A stretch of DNA of 15,263 nucleotides from Campylobacteraceae bacterium (GTDB lineage: Bacteria; Campylobacterota; Campylobacteria; Campylobacterales; Campylobacteraceae), in the NCBI GenBank assembly GCA_031276365.1, contig JAISNG010000125.1, positions 1 through 15,263 of the forward strand, written 5' to 3'. Position 1 is the first letter of the stretch. Each line of letters begins with the position of its first letter. Shown here piece after piece: positions 1-7,497 of this stretch. The position numbers and the translations under genes were made by a program. The notes under the pieces are model-generated. The model saw nothing but the letters and a program-made list of their open reading frames with translations, was not told where the DNA came from and did not search any database.

Positions 1-9
1 AGAAGCAAA

Positions 10-888
10 TTGCGCCACCTTATAGATACGACAAGTTTTTCCACCGAAGAGATAAATTTACTGCTTGAAAGAGCTGAAGAATTTTTAAAAAATCCATCCC
101 ACGGTATTTTAAAAAACAAAAAAATTATAACGATATTTTTTGAAAACTCTACAAGAACAAGAAGTAGTTTTGAAGTTGCGGCAAAAAATTTAGGAGCTGA
201 AGTCATCAGTCTTGATGTCTCCAAAAGCTCTTCAAGCAAAGGCGAAACGCTTTTTGATACAGCTGCAAATCTTGACGCTATGGAGCCAAACGCGATAGTT
301 GTGCGCCACAAAAATGCAGGCGTGCCCAATATCCTCGCACGCTATGTCCATTGCCCAATCATAAACGGCGGAGACGGCTCTCATGCACATCCGACACAGG
401 CTCTTTTAGACCTGTTTACACTGAAAAAAAATCTTGGAAATGTAGATGGGAAAAGCATCGCGATTGTGGGGGATATCAAAAACTCGCGCGTAGCAAACAG
501 CAATATAGAACTTTTAAGCCGCTTTGGTATGAATATAATATTGATAGCGCCGCCTCACTTCATGCCTCAGATAGATATGCCAAAACATGACTGCATTCAA
601 GACGTAATGGATAAAGTAGATGCCATCATGAGCCTTAGAACGCAAACCGAACGCCATACAAATCAGATTTATGCATCACTGAAAGATTATGCAAATGACT
701 TTTGCATCACAAAAGAGCTTTTGGGCAAACGCGATATCATCGTCCTTCATCCGGGTCCTGTGCATAGAAATGTGGATATAGACGATGAGATGATGAGAGA
801 TGAGAGATGCAAAGCGCTTGAACAGGTCAAAAATGGCGTTGCCGTCAGAATGGCGGTGTTGGAGAAACTCATCAAGGGGGCAAATTGA
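10..888 (+). CDS. pyrB: aspartate carbamoyltransferase catalytic subunit
   Basis: The enzyme condenses carbamoyl phosphate with L-aspartate to N-carbamoyl-aspartate, the committed step of pyrimidine synthesis, in the cytoplasm. The 292-residue product has the carbamoyl-phosphate motif STRTR at residues 47-51, the mobile loop SSSSKGE with Lys77, the HPTQA motif at 127-131 and a C-terminal LHPGPVHRN motif. Length and sequence match campylobacterial PyrB end to end. The TTG at position 10 is chosen because the protein then begins MRHLI, the usual start in this family; only nine bases lie upstream, so the promoter and most of any ribosome binding site are outside the window. The stop overlaps the start of pepF by four bases, so the two genes are probably translationally coupled. 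No pyrI regulatory subunit is visible here. Confidence 0.96.
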   Translation: MRHLIDTTSFSTEEINLLLERAEEFLKNPSHGILKNKKIITIFFENSTRTRSSFEVAAKNLGAEVISLDVSKSSSSKGETLFDTAANLDAMEPNAIVVRHKNAGVPNILARYVHCPIINGGDGSHAHPTQALLDLFTLKKNLGNVDGKSIAIVGDIKNSRVANSNIELLSRFGMNIILIAPPHFMPQIDMPKHDCIQDVMDKVDAIMSLRTQTERHTNQIYASLKDYANDFCITKELLGKRDIIVLHPGPVHRNVDIDDEMMRDERCKALEQVKNGVAVRMAVLEKLIKGAN

Positions 889-2606
889 GCAAAACAGAAT
901 GGGATTTAAGCGCACTCTTTAAGGATGAAACAGAACTTGAAAACTTCACGGAACACACTAAAGTAAAAGCATCAAATTTCAACAAAGTTTACAAAAATAA
1001 ATTGAAAAATTTGACCATGCTTGAATTTAACGAATGCATCTGCGAATACGAAACTATTTTGCAAATGTTAGGACGCATAATATCCTATGCATCATTAAAA
1101 TTTGCGCAAGATTCCAATAACGGCGCGTTTTATGCCAAATATCAAAATATCTACGCAAATTACAGTGAATATATGATATTTTTTGAGCTTGAGTTTAATA
1201 AATTAAATTCACAAATCCAAAAAACATTTATCGCTTCAAGCGGCAAATACGCCTATTTTTTAAAGGAACTCACAAAAGAGAAATCACACCAATTAAGCCT
1301 CAATACCGAAAGCGTTCTTTTAAAAAAAGAGCAGACGGGTGCGGATGCTTTTTCGCGCCTTTTTGATGAATATTTCAGCAATCTGGAGTTTTTATATGAG
1401 GACAGGAAGTTATCCGAAGAGGAGATATTAAGCCTCCTTCATGACAAAGACAGAAATACGCGCAAAAACGCAGCCGCGGCATTTACACAAGAGCTTAAAA
1501 AACATCAAAAACTTTTGAGTTTTATCTTTAATATGATAAAGCGCGACCTCAGAACCGAATGCGAGATAAGAAACTACAAAAGCGCGGAAGAACATCGCCA
1601 CAAAGAAAATAAAATATCACAAAAAAGCGTAGATGCACTGATTTGCGCCGCGCAGGAGAGTTTTGGACTCGTGCATGAGTATTATGAGAAAAAACGTCTG
1701 ATACTGGGATTTGACAAGCTTTATGATTACGACAGATATGCTCCTTTGGAGGATACGGAGGAGTTATTTGATTATGAAAAATCTCAAGAGATTGTCTTAG
1801 ATACATTTGAGGCATTTTCGCCTGCCTTTGCTAAAATTGCGAAACAATCTTTTAAGGAGGGATGGATAGATGTGTATCCCAAGCCGTCCAAAAGAGGCGG
1901 AGCATTTTCACACTCTGCGACTACAGATACGCATCCGTATGTGCTTTTAAACCACACAAATCAAAGGCGCGACCTTTTTACTTTGGCTCATGAACTCGGT
2001 CACGCCATACATCAGTATCTCTCAAAAGACGTCGGATATCTTTTGAGCGACACTCCACTTACAACCGCAGAAACGGCATCTGTATTTGCCGAAATGCTTG
2101 TATTTGATGAAATGAAAAAAAACGCCGACAAAAAAACAAAAAGAGCGATGCTCTCGTCAAAACTCGAGGATATTTTCGCCACTTTATACAGACAGATAAA
2201 TTTTACAACATTTGAACGCACTGTACATGCAAAAGAAGATGAACTCTCTTCTGACGAGTTTAATGAAATCTGGATGGCCGAGAGCGGCAAAATGTTTGGC
2301 AAAAGCGTAGAGCTTACGGAAAATTATGAGATTTGGTGGAGTTATATTCCGCATTTTATTCACACACCGTTTTACTGCTATGCATACGCTTACGGACAAT
2401 TGCTGGTTTTGGCGCTGTTTGGACTTTATAAAAATGACCCAAACAGTGATTTTAAGCAAAAATATATAGAATTTTTATCAGCCGGCGGGAGTAAAAGCCC
2501 AAAAGAGCTTGTCTCTATTTTCGGATTTGATATAGAAGATGAAAAATTTTGGCAGACAGGCATAGATGAGATAAAAAAAATGGTAAATGAGTTTAAGGAG
2601 TTGTAA
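885..2606 (+). CDS. pepF: oligoendopeptidase F (M3 family zinc metallopeptidase)
   Basis: This is a cytoplasmic zinc peptidase expected to cleave short peptides and to help recycle peptide fragments. The 573-residue protein has the M3 layout: a long helical N-terminal part followed by the catalytic half. The zinc motif HELGH is at residues 369-373, with the third zinc ligand Glu396 in a TAETASVFAEML segment. Conserved tyrosine-rich sequence near residue 500 (FYCYAYAYGQLLV) belongs to the substrate pocket in this family. The TTG start at 885 overlaps the pyrB stop and follows a G-rich ribosome binding site at 874-880. The stop overlaps the next ATG by one base. Substrate preference cannot be read from the sequence. 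The pairing with pyrB appears to be positional rather than metabolic. Confidence 0.95.
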   Translation: MSKTEWDLSALFKDETELENFTEHTKVKASNFNKVYKNKLKNLTMLEFNECICEYETILQMLGRIISYASLKFAQDSNNGAFYAKYQNIYANYSEYMIFFELEFNKLNSQIQKTFIASSGKYAYFLKELTKEKSHQLSLNTESVLLKKEQTGADAFSRLFDEYFSNLEFLYEDRKLSEEEILSLLHDKDRNTRKNAAAAFTQELKKHQKLLSFIFNMIKRDLRTECEIRNYKSAEEHRHKENKISQKSVDALICAAQESFGLVHEYYEKKRLILGFDKLYDYDRYAPLEDTEELFDYEKSQEIVLDTFEAFSPAFAKIAKQSFKEGWIDVYPKPSKRGGAFSHSATTDTHPYVLLNHTNQRRDLFTLAHELGHAIHQYLSKDVGYLLSDTPLTTAETASVFAEMLVFDEMKKNADKKTKRAMLSSKLEDIFATLYRQINFTTFERTVHAKEDELSSDEFNEIWMAESGKMFGKSVELTENYEIWWSYIPHFIHTPFYCYAYAYGQLLVLALFGLYKNDPNSDFKQKYIEFLSAGGSKSPKELVSIFGFDIEDEKFWQTGIDEIKKMVNEFKEL

Positions 2607-3067
2607 TGACACTGCATGATTTTTTGGAAGAGAAAGAGTTTGTAAAAAGTGTACATGAGGCGCTTTTCAATATACTTTCACTGCTTTTGAAAAAAGACAT
2701 GCCATTTTCCATAGTAACAAATGTTGCAAGAGTAAAATTCGCGCCGCCGCTTCCAGAGAATATCACGAAGAGGTTTCAAAGCGCGAGCGTTTTTGAGCTT
2801 GACGGATACACGCTCTCATCTGCAAGAATGGAAAACGGTGCGCTGTGCTTTGAGGCCGGATTTGGAGAGAACAATTTTGCTTCGCTTGTAAGCGTGCCTG
2901 TGGGTGCGATTTTGCAGATTTTTATCAATAACAACCCACTTTTTATCAACATGTCCATAGAAAAACCGCAAACCGCGCAAAAAAATGAGGATAAAAAGAG
3001 CAGTTACGAACGTTCGCTAAAAGCGCTTTTAAATAATCCCAAAAATAAAAAATTACTAAAAGAGTAA
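2606..3067 (+). CDS. small conserved protein, probable SspB-like ClpXP adaptor
   Basis: The protein has 153 residues and no signal peptide or membrane segment. An N-terminal helical part (about residues 3-30) leads into VTNVARVKFAPPLP and then a beta-rich stretch at residues 80-106 (LCFEAGFGENNFASLVSVP, then VGAILQIF). That stretch resembles the SspB core, in which a FSARFGG-type strand is followed by a VP(L/V)xAVLxIY strand-helix. From about residue 118 the tail is charged and lysine-rich, ending LLNNPKNKKLLKE, as expected of a flexible linker with a C-terminal ClpX-binding tip. SspB proteins tether ssrA-tagged or other substrates to ClpXP; that role here is inferred from fold-level resemblance only. 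The start is well fixed: AAGGAG at 2595-2600 and an ATG overlapping the pepF stop. It is the last gene of the pyrB operon. Confidence 0.6.
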   Translation: MTLHDFLEEKEFVKSVHEALFNILSLLLKKDMPFSIVTNVARVKFAPPLPENITKRFQSASVFELDGYTLSSARMENGALCFEAGFGENNFASLVSVPVGAILQIFINNNPLFINMSIEKPQTAQKNEDKKSSYERSLKALLNNPKNKKLLKE

Positions 3068-3338
3068 CGCGCGTTTTTTTGACGAAACAAGCCGCCTTTA
3101 ACGAGAAGTAAAACGTATATTGAGGGAGCAGTATTTACGCTGAAAAAGTTATTTTATTTTGGCTTTGATGAAAAACATATATCACAATAACGTTATTAAC
3201 CGCTTGTGTAAACTTTGCTCTATGTACGGCTTGTTTTTTATTATATCTCAAGTGCGCCATTTCCTCAGTCAAACCACAAATAAAACTCTTTCACCACCCA
3301 TGTAAGCAAACTAACATATCTTTATTGCTCCATATTTT

Positions 3339-3353
3339 CGTCATTCCCGCGCA
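3339..3353 (+). repeat. half REP (dRS3-like) sequence
   Basis: The 15 bases CGTCATTCCCGCGCA match the first half of the palindromic repeat that is complete at 9578-9600, 15029-15052 and 15158-15180. The second arm is missing here, so this is a truncated copy. Confidence 0.5.
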
Positions 3354-3397
3354 CTTTTGTCTTTCATACAAAACGAATAATCTCTTGTTATTCTAAG

Positions 3398-3490
3398 CTG
3401 TTAAAGCCTCTCATGTAAACCTAAACAAATTACGGGCGGGGAGTTATACCGCACAGCCGAACTGTTAAAGCCTCTCATGTAAACCTAAAC
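3398..3490. repeat. two perfect 29-bp direct repeats with a 35-bp spacer
   Basis: Copies at 3398-3426 and 3462-3490 are identical over 29 bases (beginning CTGTTAAAGCC, ending GTAAACCTAAAC) and diverge immediately outside. The unique spacer is 35 bp, giving a period of 64. Repeat and spacer sizes are those of a minimal CRISPR array, and on the minus strand the repeat begins GTTTAGG, but there are only two copies, no cas gene in the window and no further degenerate unit one period away on either side. It could be an orphan CRISPR remnant or an unrelated short duplication. Confidence 0.55.
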
Positions 3491-3717
3491 CGCAAAAACA
3501 TTACCATAATAATAGTTTTGTCAGACGCATGCGAACGATACGATGTTGGTCGTCGTCAGGCATTTAAATAATAGAGATATCCAAAATCTTATAAACAAGA
3601 TGGAAACGCATAAGAGAGATTAATGTTTTATCGTCCATTTTTAGAATTTTATTTAAAAAAAATAGTAATCATAAGCGCGTCAATTTATTATTCCCGATTA
3701 AGTCTATAAATATGCTC

Positions 3718-3746
3718 TTGTATTTTTTCTTGAAATATGTTACAAT
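3718..3746 (+). promoter_or_regulatory. sigma-70-type promoter of the sulfur operon
   Basis: A -35-like TTGTAT (3718-3723) and a -10-like TACAAT (3741-3746) are separated by exactly 17 bp, placing transcription start near 3753 and giving a leader of about 30 nucleotides to the cysM start. The -10 element lies largely inside the left arm of the palindrome at 3736-3761. A perfect TATAAT at 3764-3769 is too close to the ribosome binding site to be the main -10 element. This is the only convincing promoter seen for the five downstream genes. Confidence 0.55.
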
Positions 3747-3761
3747 CCGTTTTGTAACATA
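3736..3761. promoter_or_regulatory. 26-bp perfect inverted repeat, candidate operator
   Basis: TATGTTACAA (3736-3745) and TTGTAACATA (3752-3761) are exact reverse complements around a 6-bp centre. The left arm covers most of the -10 hexamer, so a bound dimer would block RNA polymerase. The size and position suit a dimeric repressor such as a TetR- or MarR-type protein. It does not match the textbook FNR, CRP or Fur consensus sites. No regulator gene is in the window. Confidence 0.65.
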
Positions 3762-3769
3762 CATATAAT

Positions 3770-3774
3770 AAAGG
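3770..3774 (+). promoter_or_regulatory. ribosome binding site deciding the cysM start
   Basis: AAAGG at 3770-3774 sits 7 nucleotides before the TTG at 3782. The alternative in-frame TTG at 3776 would leave only one nucleotide of spacing, so 3782 is preferred. Confidence 0.6.
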
Positions 3775-3781
3775 TTTGATT

Positions 3782-4678
3782 TTGAGCAATATTTTAGATT
3801 TAGTCGGAAACACGCCTCTTTTGAAGCTGCAAAATATATCTCCGAAGGGCATTTGGATATATGCCAAAGCCGAATACTATAACCCAAGCGGTTCAGTCAA
3901 GGATAGAGCTGCCAAAGCAATGGTTTTAAATGGTATAAAGACTAAAGAGTTTACAAAAGATAAGATATTGATAGATGCAACAAGCGGAAATACGGGTATT
4001 GCTTATGCCATGATATGCGCTCATCTTGGACTTAAGTCCGTTATCTGTATCCCAAAAAACGCAAGTCCTGAGCGAAAAAGGCTTCTTAAGGGGTTTGGAG
4101 CGCAAATCATAGAAACAGACCCGCTTTTAAGTTCTGATGGCGCAGCTTTTAAAGCGCAAGAAATCGCCCTTAACGAACCTTTAAAATATTTCTATCCAAA
4201 TCAATACTCAAACGAAGAGAATCCAAAAGCCCACTACTACTCAACGGCTGTTGAGATTTTGGAGCAGACAGATAAAAAAATAACTCACTTCGTATCTGGC
4301 GCAGGCACTTGCGGCACATTCAGCGGAACATCAAAAAGACTCAAAGAGTTTAACAAAAATATCCAAACTGTCTTAATGCAGCCCAACTCCCCTTTTCATG
4401 GACTTGAGGGTATGAAACATCTTGCTTCAAGTGCTATTAAAGGTTTTTATGATGAAACTTTTGTGGATGCGCAGATAGATGTAAGCACTGAAGAAGCGTA
4501 TGACTTTACTTTGAAACTTGCGCAAAAAGAGGGGCTGTTTGTCGGCATAAGTTCGGGCGCAAATGTCTGTGCGGCTTTAAAGCTGGCAGAAACAGCGCCT
4601 CCAAATTCCGTCATAGTTACGATACTGTGCGATAACGGATTTAAATATTTGAGTGATGATTTATGGGATAAAAAATGA
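3782..4678 (+). CDS. cysM: PLP-dependent cysteine synthase, CysM type
   Basis: The enzyme replaces the activating group of an activated serine (O-acetyl- or O-phosphoserine) with sulfur to make cysteine. The 298-residue product, numbered from the TTG at 3782, has the PLP lysine Lys40 in NPSGSVKDR, the substrate loop TSGNTG at 67-72, the phosphate-binding glycine loop SGAGTCGT at 172-179 and the CysM-like ending LCDNGFKYLSDDLW. Overall it resembles CysM more than CysK, including M. tuberculosis CysM, which takes sulfur from a protein thiocarboxylate. The gene overlaps the JAMM protease by four bases (ATGA), and the carrier and its E1 enzyme follow, which supports a carrier-bound sulfur donor. 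The acceptor, acetylserine or phosphoserine, cannot be decided by eye. It is first in its operon, just below a promoter with a palindromic operator. Confidence 0.9.
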   Translation: MSNILDLVGNTPLLKLQNISPKGIWIYAKAEYYNPSGSVKDRAAKAMVLNGIKTKEFTKDKILIDATSGNTGIAYAMICAHLGLKSVICIPKNASPERKRLLKGFGAQIIETDPLLSSDGAAFKAQEIALNEPLKYFYPNQYSNEENPKAHYYSTAVEILEQTDKKITHFVSGAGTCGTFSGTSKRLKEFNKNIQTVLMQPNSPFHGLEGMKHLASSAIKGFYDETFVDAQIDVSTEEAYDFTLKLAQKEGLFVGISSGANVCAALKLAETAPPNSVIVTILCDNGFKYLSDDLWDKK

Positions 4679-5100
4679 TAATTTTAAATAACGCTTTGAT
4701 AAAAGAGATAAACGCTCATGCAGAGGCAGAATATCCGTTTGAGTGCTGCGGGATAATTTTGGGTAGATTGCAAAACGGCGTAAAAGCAGCGCTTGAACTG
4801 CTTGGCATATCAAACGCAAGAGATGAGGCAAGCAGACACAACAGATTTTTGATAACAGACGAAGAGTTTGCAAAAGCCTCGTTTTATGCCGCCAAAAAAG
4901 GTTATGAGATTTTAGGATTTTACCATTCTCATCCCGACCACCCGTCTATTCCGTCTAAATATGATTTGGAACACGCGTGGCCTTTTTATTCGTATATTAT
5001 AGTAGCTGTTGAAAAAGGCGAGGCTAAAGAGTTCACATCATGGGAGCTTGAAAATAACAGAACAAGATTTAATCAAGAGATAATAAACAAAGGAGAATAA
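4675..5100 (+). CDS. mec: JAMM/MPN+ zinc metalloprotease, Mec-like
   Basis: The 141-residue protein is a single JAMM domain. All catalytic elements are present: Glu23 in PFECCG, the zinc histidines His84 and His86 in HSHPDHPSIPSKYD, Ser94 and Asp97, matching the E-HxH-x7-SxxD pattern exactly. Bacterial relatives act on ubiquitin-like sulfur carriers: Mec of M. tuberculosis releases cysteine from CysO-Cys, and QbsD of Pseudomonas trims residues after the carrier Gly-Gly. The start overlaps the cysM stop and the stop is immediately followed by the start of the carrier-E1 fusion, so the three genes are tightly coupled. The expected roles are hydrolysis of the carrier-cysteine adduct and possibly cutting the fused carrier after its Gly-Gly. 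The symbol is given by analogy. Confidence 0.85.
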   Translation: MIILNNALIKEINAHAEAEYPFECCGIILGRLQNGVKAALELLGISNARDEASRHNRFLITDEEFAKASFYAAKKGYEILGFYHSHPDHPSIPSKYDLEHAWPFYSYIIVAVEKGEAKEFTSWELENNRTRFNQEIINKGE

Positions 5101-6528
5101 GTGGCTGTTACTGTTTTAATACCGACTGCGTTGAGGCAATTTACGCAAAATTTTTCGGAAGTTGAGATTGAGGCTTCAAATGTGGGAGAGGCTCTTAAGA
5201 AATTAAAAGAGATATATCCTGATTTGGAAAAGCATATTTTTGCCGATGATAATACGCTTCGCAATTTCGTAAATGTTTACGTAAACGAAGATGATATAAG
5301 GCAAAAAGAGGGCATCAAAACCGCCGTAAAAAATGGCGATACCATTATGCTTATACCATCCATCGCGGGTGGAACAAACTTAAAGGACGAACCCCTGAGT
5401 CTCTCGAAAGAGGAGATAACAAGATACAGCAGACACCTTATTTTGCCTGAAGTGGGAGTTGAGGGACAAAAACGGCTGAAAGAGGCTAAAGTTCTGCTTG
5501 TGGGAAGCGGCGGACTTGGCGCTCCCATAGCCTTGTATCTGGCGGCTGGCGGCGTTGGAACTATAGGCATTGTAGATTTTGATGAAGTGGATATATCAAA
5601 CCTGCAAAGACAGATTATCCACACTACAAAAGATATAGGACGCCCAAAAATCGCTTCGGCGGCAGATAAAATCAAAGCCATAAACCCGCATGTAAAGGTA
5701 CTTACATACAATACAAAGCTCACAAGTAAAAATGCGCTTGAGATTATTGGAGAGTTTGACGCGGTAGCCGACTGTACGGACAATTTTCCTACAAGATATC
5801 TCGTAAACGACGCCTGCGTTATCCTGAAAAAGCCGAGCTTTTACGGTTCAATCTATCGCTTTGACGGGCAGGCAAGCGTATTTTATGCCGATAAAGGACC
5901 TTGTTATAGATGTCTTTATCCCGCCCCACCGCCTGCAGGATTTGCTCCAAGCTGTGCTGAAGGCGGAGTTTTGGGGGTGCTGCCTGGTATCATAGGCTGC
6001 ATACAGGCAAATGAGATTATCAAATTTTTGCTGGGTGCGAAAGATTTGCTCATCGGGCGGCTTTTGACGTTTGATGCATGGAGAGTGAAATTTAGAGAGT
6101 TTAAAATCCAAAAAGATGAAAATTGCCCGATTTGCGGCAAACATCCGACTATAAAAGAGTTGATTGACTATGAGGATTTTTGCGGATTAAAGAGCTATGA
6201 GGAGGAGATAGATGAGATAAGTGCGGAAGAGCTTAAAAACAGGCTTGAAAAAAAAGAGGCGATAAATATCATAGATATAAGAGAGCCGCATGAATACGCT
6301 ATTGCGAAGCTTCCCAGCTCCAAGGCAATCCCTCTTGGGCAGGTAGTAAGGCGCATGGATGAAATAGACTCAAAAAACGATACCGTCTTTGTCTGCAAAG
6401 TAGGTACAAGAAGCGTGTATGCGATAAGGGCGCTTAAAGAGGCAGGATTTGAAGGGCGGCTTTTAAATCTTAAAAACGGCGTTTTGGCGTGGGCGCAAAG
6501 CGTTGATAAAGAGATGGCTGTATATTAA
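5101..6528 (+). CDS. moeZ: ThiS/CysO-like carrier - MoeB/ThiF E1 - rhodanese fusion
   Basis: This 475-residue protein has three domains. Residues 1-91 are a beta-grasp sulfur carrier ending IMLIPSIAGG, with Gly90-Gly91. A short linker leads to an E1-like adenylyltransferase (about 103-350) with the nucleotide loop GSGGLG (135-140), SNLQRQIIH (166-174), the aspartate-rich ADCTDNFPTRYLVND segment, two zinc CxxC pairs (Cys268/Cys271 and Cys342/Cys345) and a conserved cysteine at 285. Residues 372-475 are a rhodanese with active-site loop CKVGTRS, Cys432. E1 enzymes adenylate the carrier C-terminus and the rhodanese supplies persulfide sulfur to make a thiocarboxylate. MoeZ (E1 plus rhodanese) is well known; the carrier at the N terminus is the odd part because its Gly-Gly is internal. 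The GTG start follows AAGGAG at 5090-5095 and lies directly after the JAMM stop. A role in molybdopterin synthesis is a less likely alternative in this context. Confidence 0.9.
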   Translation: MAVTVLIPTALRQFTQNFSEVEIEASNVGEALKKLKEIYPDLEKHIFADDNTLRNFVNVYVNEDDIRQKEGIKTAVKNGDTIMLIPSIAGGTNLKDEPLSLSKEEITRYSRHLILPEVGVEGQKRLKEAKVLLVGSGGLGAPIALYLAAGGVGTIGIVDFDEVDISNLQRQIIHTTKDIGRPKIASAADKIKAINPHVKVLTYNTKLTSKNALEIIGEFDAVADCTDNFPTRYLVNDACVILKKPSFYGSIYRFDGQASVFYADKGPCYRCLYPAPPPAGFAPSCAEGGVLGVLPGIIGCIQANEIIKFLLGAKDLLIGRLLTFDAWRVKFREFKIQKDENCPICGKHPTIKELIDYEDFCGLKSYEEEIDEISAEELKNRLEKKEAINIIDIREPHEYAIAKLPSSKAIPLGQVVRRMDEIDSKNDTVFVCKVGTRSVYAIRALKEAGFEGRLLNLKNGVLAWAQSVDKEMAVY

Positions 6529-6552
6529 TAAAAATTATTTCGGAGGTATAAA

Positions 6553-7497
6553 ATGGCAAAAGAGATTTTGCATGAAGGCTTAAGCGTAAATGCTGCGAGA
6601 CAGCTTACGAATGTTACAAAAACGACGGCTCAATTTGAGTCCCTGACGCCAAAGTGGCTTACAAGGCTGCTTGACTGGAAAGCGCTTGAGGCGGCGCCCT
6701 TTCGCGTCAATAAAGTAAAAGAGGGAGAGACGCTGCTTGACGCGCTGTGTTCTGAAAAAGACCCCAACGCACCGATACCAAAAGGGTTTATAGATTATGA
6801 AACAAAACCGCGCGAATACGAGCTAAAGAGTGTTTCAACTATCCTTGAGATAAAAACTTCCATAACGGATTTGTACTCAAGTCCTTACGACCAAACCGAC
6901 GAGCAGATAAAACTTGCAGTAGAGAGTTTGAAAGAGCGTCAAGAGAGTGAAATCATAAACAATGACGATTACGGACTTTTGAAAAATATAGATGATTCGC
7001 AAAGGATTCAGACAAGAAACGGTTCTCCTACCCCCGATGATTTGGACGAGCTTATATCCAAAGTCTGGAAAGAGCCTTCATTTTTTCTGGCGCACCCGAG
7101 AGCAATAGCCGCTTTTGGCAGAGAATGTACAAGAAGAGGAGTTCCGCCGCCGACAACCACGCTTTACGGCGCTTCATTTTTGACATGGAGAGGCATACCG
7201 ATAGTTCCTTCAAACAAACTCTTTGTGGACGGATTGAAAAATCCCAAAAGCAAAGCGGGCAAGACAAATATCCTGCTTTTAAGAACGGGTGAGAAAAAAC
7301 AGGGCGTCATAGGGCTTTATCAAGACAATCTCCAAAATCAGCATTCGCGCGGACTTTCCGTAAGATTTATGGGCATAAATGAGCAGGCGGTAGCATCTTA
7401 TCTGCTCTCCATATACTGCTCTGCCGCGATTTTGTCAAAAGACGCCATAGCCGTTCTTGAAGATGTGGATGTGGGCAATTACCATGAATACGCATGA
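6553..7497 (+). CDS. srpI: Family 2A encapsulin shell protein (SrpI-like)
   Basis: The 314-residue protein is an HK97-fold encapsulin that self-assembles into an icosahedral protein shell in the cytoplasm. Its sequence tracks the cyanobacterial SrpI pattern throughout: VNAARQLTNVTKTTAQ (12-27), FIDYETKPREYELKSVST (79-96), DLYSSPYDQ (106-114), LKERQESEIIN (126-136), the segment PTPDDLDELISKVWKEPSFF (159-178), RGVPPP (195-200), FLTWRGIPIVPS (209-220), LRTGEKKQGVIGLYQ (243-257), LSVRFMGINEQA (268-279) and the ending YHEYA. There is no inserted cyclic-nucleotide-binding domain, so it belongs to subtype 2A rather than 2B. Characterised 2A shells package a cysteine desulfurase and hold elemental sulfur. 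The start has a strong GGAGG at 6542-6546. The next gene overlaps its end by 14 bases and encodes the expected cargo. Confidence 0.95.
   Translation: MAKEILHEGLSVNAARQLTNVTKTTAQFESLTPKWLTRLLDWKALEAAPFRVNKVKEGETLLDALCSEKDPNAPIPKGFIDYETKPREYELKSVSTILEIKTSITDLYSSPYDQTDEQIKLAVESLKERQESEIINNDDYGLLKNIDDSQRIQTRNGSPTPDDLDELISKVWKEPSFFLAHPRAIAAFGRECTRRGVPPPTTTLYGASFLTWRGIPIVPSNKLFVDGLKNPKSKAGKTNILLLRTGEKKQGVIGLYQDNLQNQHSRGLSVRFMGINEQAVASYLLSIYCSAAILSKDAIAVLEDVDVGNYHEYA

Larger units (their letters stand above)
3068..3717. other. gene-free intergenic region with repeats
   Basis: No credible coding region is visible on either strand. The stretch holds a half REP sequence (3339-3353), a perfect two-copy 29-bp direct repeat (3398-3490) and otherwise AT-rich sequence without recognised structure. 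A short GC palindrome followed by T residues just after the upstream stop (about 3066-3080) is too weak a hairpin to call a terminator with confidence. It ends in the promoter of the sulfur operon. Confidence 0.6.

Noticed and set aside
3135..3260. 41-codon minus-strand frame starting MAHLRYNKKQ
   Set aside because: A GAGGAA precedes the ATG but with no proper spacing, and no family is recognised. It could be a remnant of a lost gene, but nothing supports expression.
3669..3887. Minus-strand frame across the sulfur operon promoter
   Set aside because: It overlaps the promoter, the palindrome and the start of cysM, and has no recognisable product.
5372..5412. Possible internal start giving E1-rhodanese without the carrier domain
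   Set aside because: A purine-rich stretch is followed only by a CTG, with no ATG, GTG or TTG at suitable spacing.
5277..5783. 168-codon open frame on the minus strand
   Set aside because: It lies wholly antisense to the well-supported carrier-E1-rhodanese gene and resembles no known protein.
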